In this document: positions 1-11,215 of the stretch, in pieces | How the letters are laid out: every line of letters begins with the position of its first letter | How positions within the stretch are numbered: position 1 is the stretch's first letter | Assembly (NCBI GenBank): GCA_025331125.1 | Contig: JAOALB010000026.1 | Span: 124,001-188,000, forward strand | DNA: 64,000 nucleotides | Direction of reading: 5' to 3' | Source: Mycogone perniciosa | Lineage: Eukaryota; Ascomycota; Sordariomycetes; Hypocreales; Hypocreaceae | The notes under the pieces: model-generated | Databases searched by the model: none | Seen by the model: the letters and a program-made list of their open reading frames with translations, nothing else | What the model was told of the DNA's origin: nothing | Translations under genes and position numbers: made by a program

Positions 1-48
1 GGCAGCAGCCAGACTGGCCAGGCCGAGAGCAAGAGCATAGACGAGCAT
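1..48 (-). CDS. Secreted protein, N-terminus only (cut by window edge)
   Basis: A minus-strand ATG at 46-48 opens a frame that runs off the left edge. Its 16 visible residues (MLVYALALGLASLAAA) are hydrophobic and Ala/Leu rich and look like a signal peptide, so the product probably enters the secretory pathway. Only the leader is visible, so no family can be named. Upstream on this strand, around 170-180, is a TATA-like element (TATAAG read on the minus strand), and a longer regulatory stretch with an inverted repeat lies at 466-496. The call could be wrong if the ATG is not the true start. Confidence 0.5.
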   Translation of the reverse strand, partial: MLVYALALGLASLAAA

Positions 49-465
49 AGTGAACAATATTGGAGAGAGAGGTGGTTGGGCAGTCGGGTTGTATGTTGGC
101 GTGAAGACAGATGGTGAAAGTTGCGAGAATGGAGAGGAAGCAGTGGAATACGAGGAGGTCCGGCTGATTCTTATACCCGCGTGCAATTGACGATCTGCGC
201 GGCGTGAGAAGGAAAGAGGAGGCTCATCAAAGCAGACTGGGAGGGAATGATGAACAGACGCTGACGAGGCTGGTCTGATCTGATGGCAGTCAATGTCGGG
301 AAAACGGGTGGAGGCAGTGACGGGTCTGGTGGATTTTGCCCCAGTCCCAGCGGATCGCTTGGAGGGGAAGCTGGACCGCTGAAGCTCTAAGACCTTCTGG
401 GTGCAACAGCGCGCCACAGTGGGTTTCCCGTTGGGAATGGGGGGTTCTACAGTGGGTTGTAGAGG

Positions 466-496
466 CCCTAAACTGAGGGCCTAACGGAGTTTAGGG
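466..496. repeat. Inverted repeat CCCTAAACT..AGTTTAGGG
   Basis: Two perfect 9-bp arms (466-474 and 488-496) are separated by 13 nt. They could form a hairpin or be a binding site. The repeat lies about 420-450 bp upstream of the secreted-protein start at 48. No function is known. Confidence 0.4.
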
Positions 497-3400
497 AAAG
501 CCTGAAGATGCCCTGTGGGGAGCCAGTACCCACTGCAATACGAGTGTCTTCCATCACTGCCAGGCAATGGCGTCATAGCCTGGCCTTGGACGATCTGTAA
601 ACACGCACTATTATTTCCGATGATCAGCTCGTATTTGGCCCGTCCGATCTAGGTAGGTAGTGTCTATCTACTCCATAGATAGTATCTAGATAGTATGTAG
701 AACCTCTAGCTAATGGATATCAATTATAAATAAAGTATGAGCGAGTTGATGGCACGACGACGCCGCATCGCCTCGCGTAGGAGAAGCAGATTCGAGATGC
801 CGGAAGTTGCTTTACGAGCTGACGATGCTGTAGAGCCGCAGGGATTCGTTTGTGTCAGGCGGAGGAGAAGAACGGGCCGTGTGTCCGGACGGCCCATAAA
901 CGACCTGCAGCTCTCCACCAGATATCGTGATAGGTATTCATGACGGCAGACCATTTGGCCGTCGATGGCCAGATGTCACGCCTTGCTTCCTCTGGAACCT
1001 GTCAGCATACTTACTTAATTAACTCTAGCACCTATGTACAAGTAGGTATGCGGAGTGGTCAATACGGCGTTGCATTGCATATGCTAATTTTGTCCCAAAT
1101 CTATGTATGCACAATACTACGTGAGACCTTCAGGTGGCTAACACTACTGTGCGACATTTTTGCCTCTCCGTCTAGGAACTTGACGGAGTTTGCGGATCTC
1201 TGGCAATAATCCCACTGGATAACCGGCAACTTGGTGTGGAATATCATACGACTCTATTCATCGATGAACGGATCATGCAGCCGATGTTGCATTGCAATGG
1301 GGACTCAGCCTATCAATACGAGACCGGGCTGTTGCTTACGGCGATTGATGCGGCATGTTCATCGGAACACGGGAATAAGACAAGTTATTCTCTATTGCAA
1401 GGTGTATAATGCAAATATTGGTGATGGTGGCTTTGAGGAAACTTCATGTCTTTGGTCCCTACATGTCCAGCAGCAAGTCGAGCTCTTCACCGCATTCCTA
1501 TCTCCTCAACAACCGGATTTGGTAGGGTTGCAATCGCTTGCTGCAAGTTGCGAATCAAGGCAAGGGCTTATACGAGCTGGCAGCCAAATATTGACCCGTA
1601 CAGATATGGCTTCAAGCCCTCTTCCCATTTACAGAATGTCTTGCAGAAGCGCCACCACCGAAAGGGATGCATCCTGAATAGATTCGGAATAGGCTCTCGG
1701 GCCGTGGTTGTGCTACAGCTACTTTGATACGCCACGATCTCAACGGGCATTTGATAAAACTACCAAATGACTAATTCGGAGTTGCAAGAATCTTCAAGGT
1801 CGTTCACATTAACAAACCGAGAGGACTTTTTTAACAACCGACATAGGTCTATCATCTCGCCTCTGCCTTATCAATCAGTGAGGCGGAGGCGAAGGGACAG
1901 AGAAGCCATGTGGAAGCTCGAAGAGCTCTCAGATTACAGGCTAGCGCATAGCTACGCTAAGGTATGTTTTCGGACTAGGAATGGGGTATTAGATAGTATT
2001 GCTATCGTTCTCGTATTATTCCGCGTTGAGATCGCACCGATCACACTTCAAATCGAACCCGGTCCGGGCGGCCGCCGAAGTGGGGCCGTTCCCGGAGTCC
2101 AGTCAGCACAAAGTAGTAGTATTCAAGTCCAGGCACTCTGCAGATTCTTGCCTAGATCCTCCCCATTGAAGACAAAAGAGGACACTTGGTCACACGCACG
2201 TGGCCTGGTGTACGAGACGAAACGCCTACAGAGGCGATACAGTAATCGTGAAGCAAGGAAGATGGTGAGGATGTTCTGCTTAGAGAAATTGAGGCCAGTC
2301 TACTTCGTACACCCTCACCATCCAACATTATGCTCACTGCGGGTATTCCATCATCCATCGAGGTGCTGTCCATTGGCACCCAGATCACCATCATTCGCTC
2401 GGATCTTCAATCTGTTTAGAGTTGGTTTGACTGTTAACTTTTATTTTATTTTTGACGCCGCAAAAGCTCGCTCGTCGTTCAATCGCCCAGGTTTGCACGC
2501 TCATAGCAGTCTATCAATGGTGGTCGCAGTGATGAAGGCCACCCTACTGCTACTCAGAGGTCTTGGGGCTAGCTGATTGTCTCATGTGAGCCTGGCATCG
2601 CTCAATTTGGCTGTAAATAAATTGCAGCATGTAGGTATCAAACGAGGCTATTATCATAAACAGAATCGTGCTCGAAACGCCGAGTCGGCCGAGAGCTCGG
2701 TCGCACTGTACAAGGACTCGGATGTCTTGGGTGGTGGTATTGGCGCATCAATACGGAGTAATGGTTGGCATGATGACATGAATGTGATGAGACATCAAGG
2801 TTTCCTGCAAATGACTGTCTTGAGGTATCCATTGATCAGGAATACCACTCAGCCGATTTATTGGCTGCTCTGTTCACATATTTCGTGTTTATATCATGGC
2901 AAGCTATCGCCGACTGTGCGAAACATACATGAATCGTGTAATGTTTTTGGCGGGCGAAATGACCTGTGGTTGTACGTAAAATGCGGAAATTCACGGCTCT
3001 TCTGTCACCCTGAACGCTTTTCTCACCGAGCAGACAAACGCCGGACGACAGGTCATAATGGAGGTCACAGTCTAAAATGGAACCCCTCACTATTATAGTA
3101 TCCTAGTTGTACGAAGTGCGTAGTAAGTGGTATTACTACTATGCCGGACTTGAGACCCAATTGAGCCTCTGGAACAGCACGTGAGGCCTTGTCTTCTCCA
3201 AATTCGGGAGAGGATTCGGAGGATATCTTTAGTCGAAACGATGCCGTCTCCAATGAACAAGCCAGCCTCGTCCATTACTCTTCGGTGCATCGCCAGACTT
3301 TAGGGTAATAAAATATTAACTACAAAGGACTAATGCAAATCAGATCCGGTACCCCCGCTTTGTGCTGATTCAACCCCGCTGAGGCTCATCCAATTCCAAG

Positions 3401-3716
3401 GCTTAGATTCCGCTCAACTCCACCACCTTCATCACCCCCCTGTTCCCCATTCTCTCCCCACAACAGCTCCAACCCCGAACGCCGAGATACTTCCATTCCA
3501 CAGAGCACGAGTCGAGATTCGTGTCCCTCGAGCTTACTAGTATTGCCAACTTCGGAGGGCGTAGCACCGCGTCTGGCGAATGGCATTGGCGACTGGGCTA
3601 CCCCAATTTTCTCCTTGTCGCCGACCACCAAGCAGTGGAATGCCGAATCTACAGCGAAGCTATGAAGCTCGGAGACGTGCAGATGAGGAGAAGAGACGCG
3701 AAGAGGGGGTTGGCTT

Positions 3717-3744
3717 TGTATGTATGTATGTATGTATGTATGTA
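3717..3744. repeat. (TGTA)7 microsatellite
   Basis: Seven uninterrupted TGTA units, about 325 bp upstream of the formate dehydrogenase ATG. This is an ordinary tetranucleotide microsatellite in promoter-side DNA. Confidence 0.9.
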
Positions 3745-4068
3745 TCATCAAACTGGAGACGAACCAGGCCATGTTACGCTGGGGTGAAGCATAAAAGCCG
3801 TGGCGCTGTCTGTCCGCGGATACACCATCTTTCTCCCTTCTCCATCAGGTCTACAACATACCAAACTCCGACAAACGATACGGCCGGTTAATATCCATCC
3901 ATCTCTTCTCCAACATTACATCGTCTCATCTTTTAAACCAGCATACTTCTATAAGAACCCTTCCTCCCCGGCGAGTCGAATCCACCTTTGGTCCTGCAAC
4001 GTCACCACCCAACAACAAACATCTGAAGAAGAATAGAATAACTTCCCATCTCTTCCTCAACCTTCAAA

Positions 4069-5728
4069 ATGGTATCTTTCCGCCCTATTTCTCGATCAAT
4101 CCCTCTCGCCTCGCGGGCTGCCCTTTTTTCTACCACTTGTGCCCCCTCTCTGGCTGCCCGCCATGCCTCCTCTCGAGCCGCAGCTGGTCTCGCCACCACC
4201 AAGCTGGGCTCCTACACTAAGCCACGCTTCATGCCATCATCTATCCGAATGCTGACAACCACACGCGAAAAGGTCAAAGTTCTCCTCGTTCTCTACGATG
4301 GCGGCCAGCACGCCAAGGATGTGAGTTTCCCCCAGTTCCTTTCTGCCTGTCTGTCTACCTGTCTGTCTGTCCTGGTCTCTGCTCGGCTCACCCATTCGGG
4401 GGTTCCCCTTTGCGGGGCCGTCCTCGTGCCGGCAACGGACATCTCCCGGCCTTGGCCATTCAGCCGCTAAATGCGGGGGAGGAGAGCAGATCATACCCGT
4501 ATCCTACCCATTGGGTGGTTCGTATGTTAGCCGCTAACAAACTCTCCAGGTTCCCGAGTTGCTCGGCACGACCGAGAATGAGCTTGGAATCCGCAAGTGG
4601 CTTGAGGATCAGGGCCACACTCTCATCACCACCTCCGACAAGGAGGGAGAGAGCTCCAAGTTCGACCAGGAGCTAGTCGACGCCGAGATTATCATCACCA
4701 CCCCGTATGTCTTTAGCATCATCGCCTGGGAATAAAACGAGCAACGACGTGGCTAACTAACATCAACATCAGTTTCCACCCTGGCTACCTCACTGCTGAG
4801 CGTCTGGCCAAGGCCAAGAACCTCAAGCTTGCCGTCACTGCTGGTATCGGCTCCGACCACGTCGACCTGAACGCTGCCAACAAGACTAACGGAGGCATCA
4901 CTGTTGCCGAGGTCACCGGCAGCAATGTCGTCTCCGTCGCCGAGCACGTCGTCATGACCATCCTCGTCCTCATCCGCAACTTCGTCCCCGCCCACGAGCA
5001 GGTTGCCCGAGGCGACTGGGATGTTGCCGCCGTTGCCAAGCAGGAGTATGACCTCGAGGGCAAGGTTGTCGGCACCGTCGCTGTTGGCCGCATCGGCGAG
5101 CGTGTCCTCCGCCGTCTCAAGGCTTTCGACTGCAAGGAGCTGCTTTACTACGACTACCAGCCCCTGTCTCCCGAGAAGGAGGCCGAGATCGGCTGCCGTC
5201 GCGTTGACAACCTCGAGGAATTGCTGGCCCGGTGTGATGTCGTTACCATCAACTGCCCTCTGCACGAGAAGACCAAGGGTCTGTTCAACAAGGAGCTCAT
5301 CAGCAAGATGAAGAAAGGTATGCACCCCCCTAATCCTCTCATGACTCTCATCCCTCCTCCAGAATTCTGGACTAACCGCTAATCTAGGCTCATACCTCAT
5401 CAACACCGCCCGCGGCGCCATCGTCGTCAAGGAGGACGTCGCCGAGGCCCTGAAATCTGGCCACCTTGCCGGCTACGGTGGTGATGTCTGGTTCCCCCAG
5501 CCCGCTCCCCGCGACCACCCCCTGCGAACTGCCACCAACCCCTTCGGCGGCGGCAATGCCATGGTCCCCCACATGTCCGGCACATCACTGGATGCCCAGA
5601 AGCGCTACGCTGATGGTGTCAAGTCTATCCTGACCAGCTACCTCAGCGGCAAGCATGACTACCGCCCTGAGGACCTGATCGTCCACCAGGGTGACTATGC
5701 CACCCGGGCCTACGGCCAACGCAAGTAA
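4069..5728 (+). CDS. fdh: NAD-dependent formate dehydrogenase
   Basis: Oxidises formate to CO2 with NAD+; a member of the D-2-hydroxyacid dehydrogenase family. Four exons, 4069-4320, 4550-4704, 4773-5317 and 5388-5728, give 430 residues, with GT-AG introns at phases 0, 2 and 1. The first 65 or so residues are basic and Ser/Ala rich without acids and look like a mitochondrial presequence; the usual enzyme start (VKVLLVLYDGG) begins only after it. The core carries the GSDHVDLNAAN segment, a Rossmann loop (GTVAVGRIGER), the FDH-typical NTARGAIV and the catalytic His in VPHMSGTSLDAQ (about His379). The start is in CAAAATGG, a good fungal context. The family assignment is essentially certain; the mitochondrial location is inferred. 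Confidence 0.97.
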
Positions 5729-6184
5729 GAATCGTGTAATAAATAACTCAACGGAAACAAGGGAAACGGGGAAGGGGAAATGATATCAACCTGATGAAAC
5801 GACCTGTTAACAATAACTCAATTATGTATCATCTGCATGGGTAGCTCACGGCAGTATCAATCAATACCATATTTTTCTTTTTTTCTTCTTCTACACTCTG
5901 CTCACTCTTGAGTTCTTGGATGGGATTGTGAATTAAGTGATTTGTATTCTGCGCTGCGAAACAGAGAAACCGATCCTGCGGCGCTTAAATCCATTACAAG
6001 ATTTTCATTCATTATAAGGAGTACCATGTATGTCTCCCTCCTTTTTTTTTGAACACCCAAAACCGCTCATCGCAATGATGCTTTCTCTGAAACCATACAC
6101 CAAAAATGTTCAGCCAGCGCTCGTGTTCCGCAGGAGTTACAAAACATGTTATGTATACATATGTGTATAGATAAAATACTCAAA
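5729..6184. other. Convergent 3' flanks of formate dehydrogenase and the permease
   Basis: 456 bp between two convergent stop codons. It contains AATAAATA at about 5739 and several T-runs that suit 3'-end formation on both strands. No gene is seen. Confidence 0.6.
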
Positions 6185-8106
6185 TCATTTCCAGAACCGC
6201 CACCACGGCTTCTCCTGCCGGGATGCATCGCCGCCAGGTCGCCTCAGCGTGACCTGGTCCCTGCCCCTTATGCGCCAATAATAAACAGGAATGCCCGCGA
6301 GGACAAAAGCCACGACGATGACGGTCTGTAGGATCTGGGCGAAAACAGCTCGACTGAGGAGGAAGATGCTGACGCAGCAGAAGATGATGGGCGTTGTGAT
6401 CCAAGTCTTGTACGGTCGGTCAAGATGGGGCTCTTTAACGCGCAGGATGATGAGGCCCAGAACAGTGACAAAGTAAAATGTGTATCCCGCAACGCCGTAG
6501 AATGTGAGGAGCGTGCCGAATTCACCGACGATGCAGTAGGCACAGGTGAGAACAGCGTTGAGGACGAGGGCGTAGATGGGCGTGAAGAACAGGCCTGTAT
6601 CTTCATCGCCGAAACAGCTGCGCACTTTCTTGGAGAACCAACTTCGCGTGCGCTGCGTAGACATGGCTTGCTCCTCGCTGTTGCCGATACCAATGCGGGT
6701 GAAAATGTCGGGGATATAGCCCTCTTTGCTAGCAACGTAGATGAGTCGACTCGCGGTAAAAGTGGAGGAGTTGAGGGCACCGAAACAGCTGGAGCTCACG
6801 ATGAGGGCAAGGATGAGAGCTCCCACCGGTCCGAAGACTTTGGAGCCGAATACGACGGCAACGGTATTGGAGCTGTTGATGGAGTCAAGAGGGAGGACGA
6901 GGAAGTATGCGATGTTGGCAAGGACGTAGGATAAAATGACCAGGGGCATTGCTGTGTGGATTACTCGAGGTAGGTCTCGACTTGGGTTGCGGAACTCGCC
7001 CACGACGTAGTTTGTCTGTTCCAGGTGTCAATCAAACAGCAATATGAGCAAGCAGAAGGGAATGCTTTCTGCGACATCTCAACACGGGTGAAACTCACAT
7101 TATCCCAGCCGTCGAAAGCCCATAGCCCAGCGTACAACGCGATAGCCCAGTTCGACGCATCTAAAGACGTCCCCTTGAACCAGTCATGCGACTTCCACTC
7201 CTGACTGGCCTGTCCGTTGAACGAGTGTCCCGTAACTGCAACCACGATGCCAACAACAGTAATGCCTATTAACGCCACAAACTTCAAGAACATGAGCAGG
7301 TCATTGACCCGCGTGCCCGCCCGCGTTGAAATGCAGTTCAAAAACGTAACCATGACGATGCCTACCAGTGCGACCGCCTTGTTGACCCACGGATTGATCG
7401 TCTCAGCCTCGGCGCCAATGATAGCCCGTGTGAAATACTCTCCCATGATAATAGCGATGATAGCCGAGCTCCCTGGTTTCAGCACCAGGAGAGCCACCCA
7501 AGCGAAGAGGAAGCCCGGGAGCTCGCCATATGTCTTGGATAGGTAGACTTGAGCGCCGCCGTTTAAGGGGATGGCGCCGCCCAGCTCGGCGTAGGATGCT
7601 GCGCCAGTCCATGCAAGGACACCAGCGACGACCCAGACGATCAACGCGGCGCCAGGAGACCCGACCTTCGAACTCACTTGACTGGGCGAGGAGAAGATCC
7701 CAGAGCCAATAATCAAGCCGATGATCAGCGACAGGCCGTTCAAGTATGTCAACGTCTTGAGTTTCTCCAGTGAACCCCCGCCCAGTCCACCACCCATCCT
7801 CCCAACCGACGTTGGTGCGACGATGGGTGCATATCCGCCCGCTCCCGCTGTTGAGCTCAATGGAAATAGATTGCCAGAAAAGTCGAATGCCGAAGATACA
7901 GAGTATGAGCGGCCAAGTCGGCCCCTTGCCGCTGGGTTGCCGTCGTCTAACGGATCCTCCTCCTCCACCATCGATAGTCTCCGGGACGACGAGATGCTGG
8001 GCCGTGACGACACCTCCGATATGGCGCCATCGTGGGCGACGCTAGAGCTTGCTAGCGATGCGAGCTCAAGAGAGTCTCGCGACTGTGACTGCAGGTGTAA
8101 GGGCAT
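6185..8106 (-). CDS. APC-superfamily amino-acid permease (LAT/SLC7-like)
   Basis: A plasma-membrane transporter for neutral amino acids by family. Two exons (8106-7099 and 7015-6185, intron 83 nt, phase 0) give 612 residues. The first 110 residues or so are a Ser-rich cytosolic tail. The core then follows with about 12 hydrophobic segments and the APC substrate-loop signature GLIIGSGIF in TM1. Later come GAASYAELG and the family motif around the splice (WAFDGWDN then TNYVVGEFRNP). The C-terminus is short and ends in an aromatic tail, KPWWRFWK. It is divergently transcribed from the FAM32A-like gene. The substrate cannot be read from sequence; methionine permeases and L-type exchangers are both close relatives. 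Confidence 0.9.
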
Positions 8107-8740
8107 TGCAACCAGATCTGGCCTCTCGACACGAGGCTCCGATCCTCCTCAAAGAATACCCCTAGTTGGGGGGTTGGTATATAATATTCCAAGTATATTC
8201 GACCGGCGAATCAGCAGGGACAACGCATAGCGCAACGACTGTAGAGGGCGGACGCGGCCAAAGCGAAGGACGTTTGTAGACAGGGAGCGTCTTGTGAGGA
8301 TCGTGATGTCGGTGGATAGGGTGCTCGGATCGCAAAACCGCTGGTTTGCTGCGGCAAAGAATCGTAATTCCGAATGGAACTAATTCGTAAGAGACAGTGT
8401 AGCCGCTTTCAAAACATCAAAAGGCCAAATCGATCTTTTGAGGCAGCAAAATATTATTATGAAGAATGCAGGTTCGAGGTTTGGCCACACATACACACAC
8501 CAACCAGCATAGGTACTCCGTACATAGGTAATTACTTCGCAGCTCCCGAGGATCAATTGGCTTGGGGCTTGTCCCCCCCCTGCCGCTACTCTAATTGGCC
8601 CCAGTTTTCCGCCTGGGTTTTGCTGACTAAAAACACCGAGCCGTATCAACTGCAGACCAGGAACTTGAACTTGTCAGCTTCGCATCATCGACCCTTCAAC
8701 CACAGGTGCGGTTGCGCATCGTTCTGTCGCGCAATCTACA
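8107..8740. promoter_or_regulatory. Divergent promoter region, permease / FAM32A-like gene
   Basis: 634 bp between two divergent start codons. It contains one exact dispersed-motif copy (TACTCCGTA, 8514-8522) and a TATAATATT-like run near 8180. No open frame here is convincing. Confidence 0.5.
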
Positions 8741-9231
8741 ATGGGTTCGGATGACTACGCAGTCATTGGAGGTGGCGCCTTAAAACTCAAAGGCGCCAAA
8801 ATATCTAAAAAGAAGAAAAAGAAGACCAAGGCCGATCTGGAGAAGAACCTCGCCGGGGACGACAGCGCACTCGTCAAGAAGGACGCCACTTCCACAGCCA
8901 ATGACGACAACGACGACAGGAAATCAAAGAGTCCTAACGAGGAGAATGCAGACAACGAAGACGAAGCGCCCGTGGTCCAAAAGACCGAGTCGGAGCAGCG
9001 GCATGAAGAAGCCAGAAAGAAGCGGGTAAGCCTCGCTCTCCCCGAACAAGGATTCAGGCATTTGGATTTCCAACACATTCTAACATGGCCTTGAAGCTTC
9101 TCCAATTAACGCAGTCTTCCGGCTCGAGGCCCGAACTCCTAAAGACACACAAGGAGCGCGTGGAGGAACTTAATACCTATCTCTCCAAGCTAAGCGAGCA
9201 CCACGATATGCCCAAGATTGGACCCGGTTAA
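8741..9231 (+). CDS. FAM32A-like small nuclear protein
   Basis: Two exons, 8741-9025 and 9097-9231, give 139 residues. The N-terminus (ALKLKGA followed by a Lys tract) and the conserved C-terminus (THKERVEELNTYL..EHHDMPKIGPG) are the two hallmarks of the FAM32A family, whose human member is a spliceosome-associated protein. The middle is acidic and low in complexity. The acceptor TTGAAG was chosen over the later ACGCAG because it restores the family motif KKRLLQL; a CTAAC branch site sits about 10 nt upstream. The family is well supported; a splicing role in fungi is inferred from the animal protein. Confidence 0.9.
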
Positions 9232-9724
9232 AAGCGGTTGCTACTGGAACATGTTTTTTTTTACAGCGGCGTTGAAGGCGCTTTGGATATACCCTCTTAG
9301 AACAGTGAAATAAGACCCCATGTCAACAACGTAGCAACATCGCACGAGCTGTAGCACTAGGATCAATCATGTTTCGCGATTGAACGCGTTGCGCTTGATG
9401 CCGTAAATATGTGGCTTATTTTTGGTTCCTATGTGTCGAAATACATGTTGTTCCCCTTCTATGCCTTAAATATTGTAATCCACCCATGGCCTAACCGTAT
9501 TTTTTGGCCTGTCCAGTCTAAATCCAAATGTGCCAAAAATCCAAAAATGCGATTACCCAGTCTATGTGTCCGTTGCGTCGTAGTTGACACGAAAAATTTA
9601 TAAAGGAATGGCCGTAAATTTCGTAACGAAAATCACAATGCAATGCTGTCGCCAAATCCATGCGCATGGATATGCCCCGAACTGATGAGAAAAGAAAAAG
9701 GTTTCACTTCACTACCGCACCACA
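9232..9724. other. Convergent 3' flanks
   Basis: About 490 bp between convergent genes. A 64-codon plus frame here has no recognisable features. Nothing else is seen. Confidence 0.5.
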
Positions 9725-11215
9725 CTATGCCATCAGGACAGCGCCGACCAGGAGGCCGATGGCAGCCGGCATGACCATCTCAGCCCGTGGGAGAGATGCG
9801 GCGTTCTGCAATCCAGGGGTCTTGGAGCCCTCGGGGTTGCCAGTTGGCACAACAGCTACCCACGAGGTCGAAGTGAGGGTAGTAGTGCCTCCGTCGGGAA
9901 GCGTCGTAGTGAAAGTGTGCGGGACGGGAGTGGATGTCGTCTTGGTGCCCGAGGTGATGGTTTGTTGGGGAGAGCTAGTTGTTGACGATGTTGTCTCCGC
10001 TGTATGCATGTCAGTCTATGGCCAACTCAATTCACGTATGTCATTTCCACAAAAACAACAAAAAGATTCCACACATCCACCGCACTTGCGGGTCGAGTCA
10101 CAGGTCACGACAGCTTAATATTGGATCAGATCACACGACAATGGCATCACGGCATGTCCTCATCAATCGATGGATTCGAAATGGCAGACAATATCCGACA
10201 TACCAGAAGTGGTCGGTGTCGTAGTCGTCGATTCAGTCTGTGAAGGTGAGGAGGTAGTAGAGGGGGATTCAGATTCAGAGGTAGTATCAGAAGTAACCGC
10301 AGCAGTAGAAGCAACAGACAAAGTACTGCTTGGTGACAACGTACCAGAAGTGGAGGTGGACTCAGGAGGACTGGAAGAGGAAGAAGGAGCCGGGGTGGAA
10401 GAGGTCTCGGACGAGGTCTCTTCAGCAACAGTAGACGTACCAGAGGAAGTGGTTTCAGGGGCGGAGGTTGAAGGAGTGGTACTTGGCGAAGCTCTCGTGG
10501 TCTGCGAAGTCCTGGCTTCCGAGGTGGTCTCCGGGGTAGTGCTAGGAGAGGGAGAGGAAGAGGGAGAGGAAGTGCTAGGTGAATTGGCTGTAAAAAAAAG
10601 TGTTAGCAACAAGCTGCCTGAAAATGGCCATGGCTTATATAGAGGAGACTCACTCGATGTTGTTGGTGGAGCGACACTGCTGGTGGTGGATGGCGGAAGT
10701 GTGGTTGTGGCTGCGCTGCCAGAGTCGGTGGTGGTGTTTGTATCTTGTCTCTTGGCAATCTTGACCAAAGCCGAAGCAACGCCGGGGTTATCCTCATGAA
10801 TGGCATCAATGGCGTCATGGTCCGAAGCATAAACTCCATGCTGGAATCTCTCGGGGAAGTAGGCATGCAGAAGCTTGTGAAGGACATCTGGAGATGCCAC
10901 CTGCAAAGCCTTGGAGAGGTCGGCCTTGGTCCCGTGGTTGCTGGCCAGATCCGTCTTTGAGTTGTGAAGCTTTGAGCCGCACATGGCCAAACTTGGTCGA
11001 GCAGTGGCAACGCCCAAGCCAAGGACGAAGCCCACCACGATGACCAACAGCACGCGGCGGAGGGCCGTCATCTTCTTGGCCGGAACGGGTTGTGCTTGTT
11101 GAGAGTGGTGGTCCTGGGCTCCGGGGATCTTGAATCCGGTCTTCTTCTCCTCTTCCGTGCTCGTCAACAGTCCAGCCTCCAGACGGTTGTCTTGGTGAAG
11201 CTTAAGGGGAGCCAT
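9725..11215 (-). CDS. GPI-anchored Ser/Thr-rich (mucin-like) surface protein
   Basis: Three exons (11215-10654, 10587-10204, 9999-9725) give 406 residues. There is a 48-residue hydrophilic N-terminus, then a basic cluster and a hydrophobic segment at about 54-71, a folded-looking part to about 154, and a Lys-Arg site at 155-156 (AKR/Q) suited to Kex2. More than 200 residues that are almost all Ser, Thr, Pro and Glu follow, and the last 25 or so residues form a hydrophobic GPI-attachment tail. A second in-frame Met at residue 49 would turn the internal hydrophobic segment into a normal signal peptide, so the true start is uncertain. The first intron is 66 nt, in frame and stop-free. The role is probably cell-wall structure or adhesion; no family is recognised. 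Confidence 0.8.

Larger units (their letters stand above)
49..4068. other. Gene-poor stretch; promoter of the left-edge gene and of formate dehydrogenase
   Basis: About 4 kb with no gene I can support. Open frames of 60-270 codons occur, but none has a recognisable domain, splice structure or codon pattern like the neighbours. The stretch holds an inverted repeat (466-496), copies of the dispersed motif at 2301-2309 (TACTTCGTA) and 2752-2760 (TACGGAGTA), and a TGTA microsatellite (3717-3744). The last few hundred bases, pyrimidine-rich before 4069, are the likely 5' leader of the formate dehydrogenase gene. Confidence 0.5.

Noticed and set aside
2041..2080. Second GGTTCGATT-like box (minus strand)
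   Set aside because: The T-stem does not pair and the 3' part needed for an acceptor stem is absent.
1767..2576. 269-codon open frame on the plus strand
   Set aside because: It begins with ATG but has no domain, no signal peptide, an Arg/Ser/His-rich composition unlike the neighbours, and overlaps a dispersed-motif copy at 2301. It looks like a chance frame.
10170..10799. 209-codon plus-strand Val/Glu-rich frame opposite the mucin gene
   Set aside because: It is the complement of the Ser/Thr-rich stalk; the composition is explained by the antisense of TCN/ACN codons.
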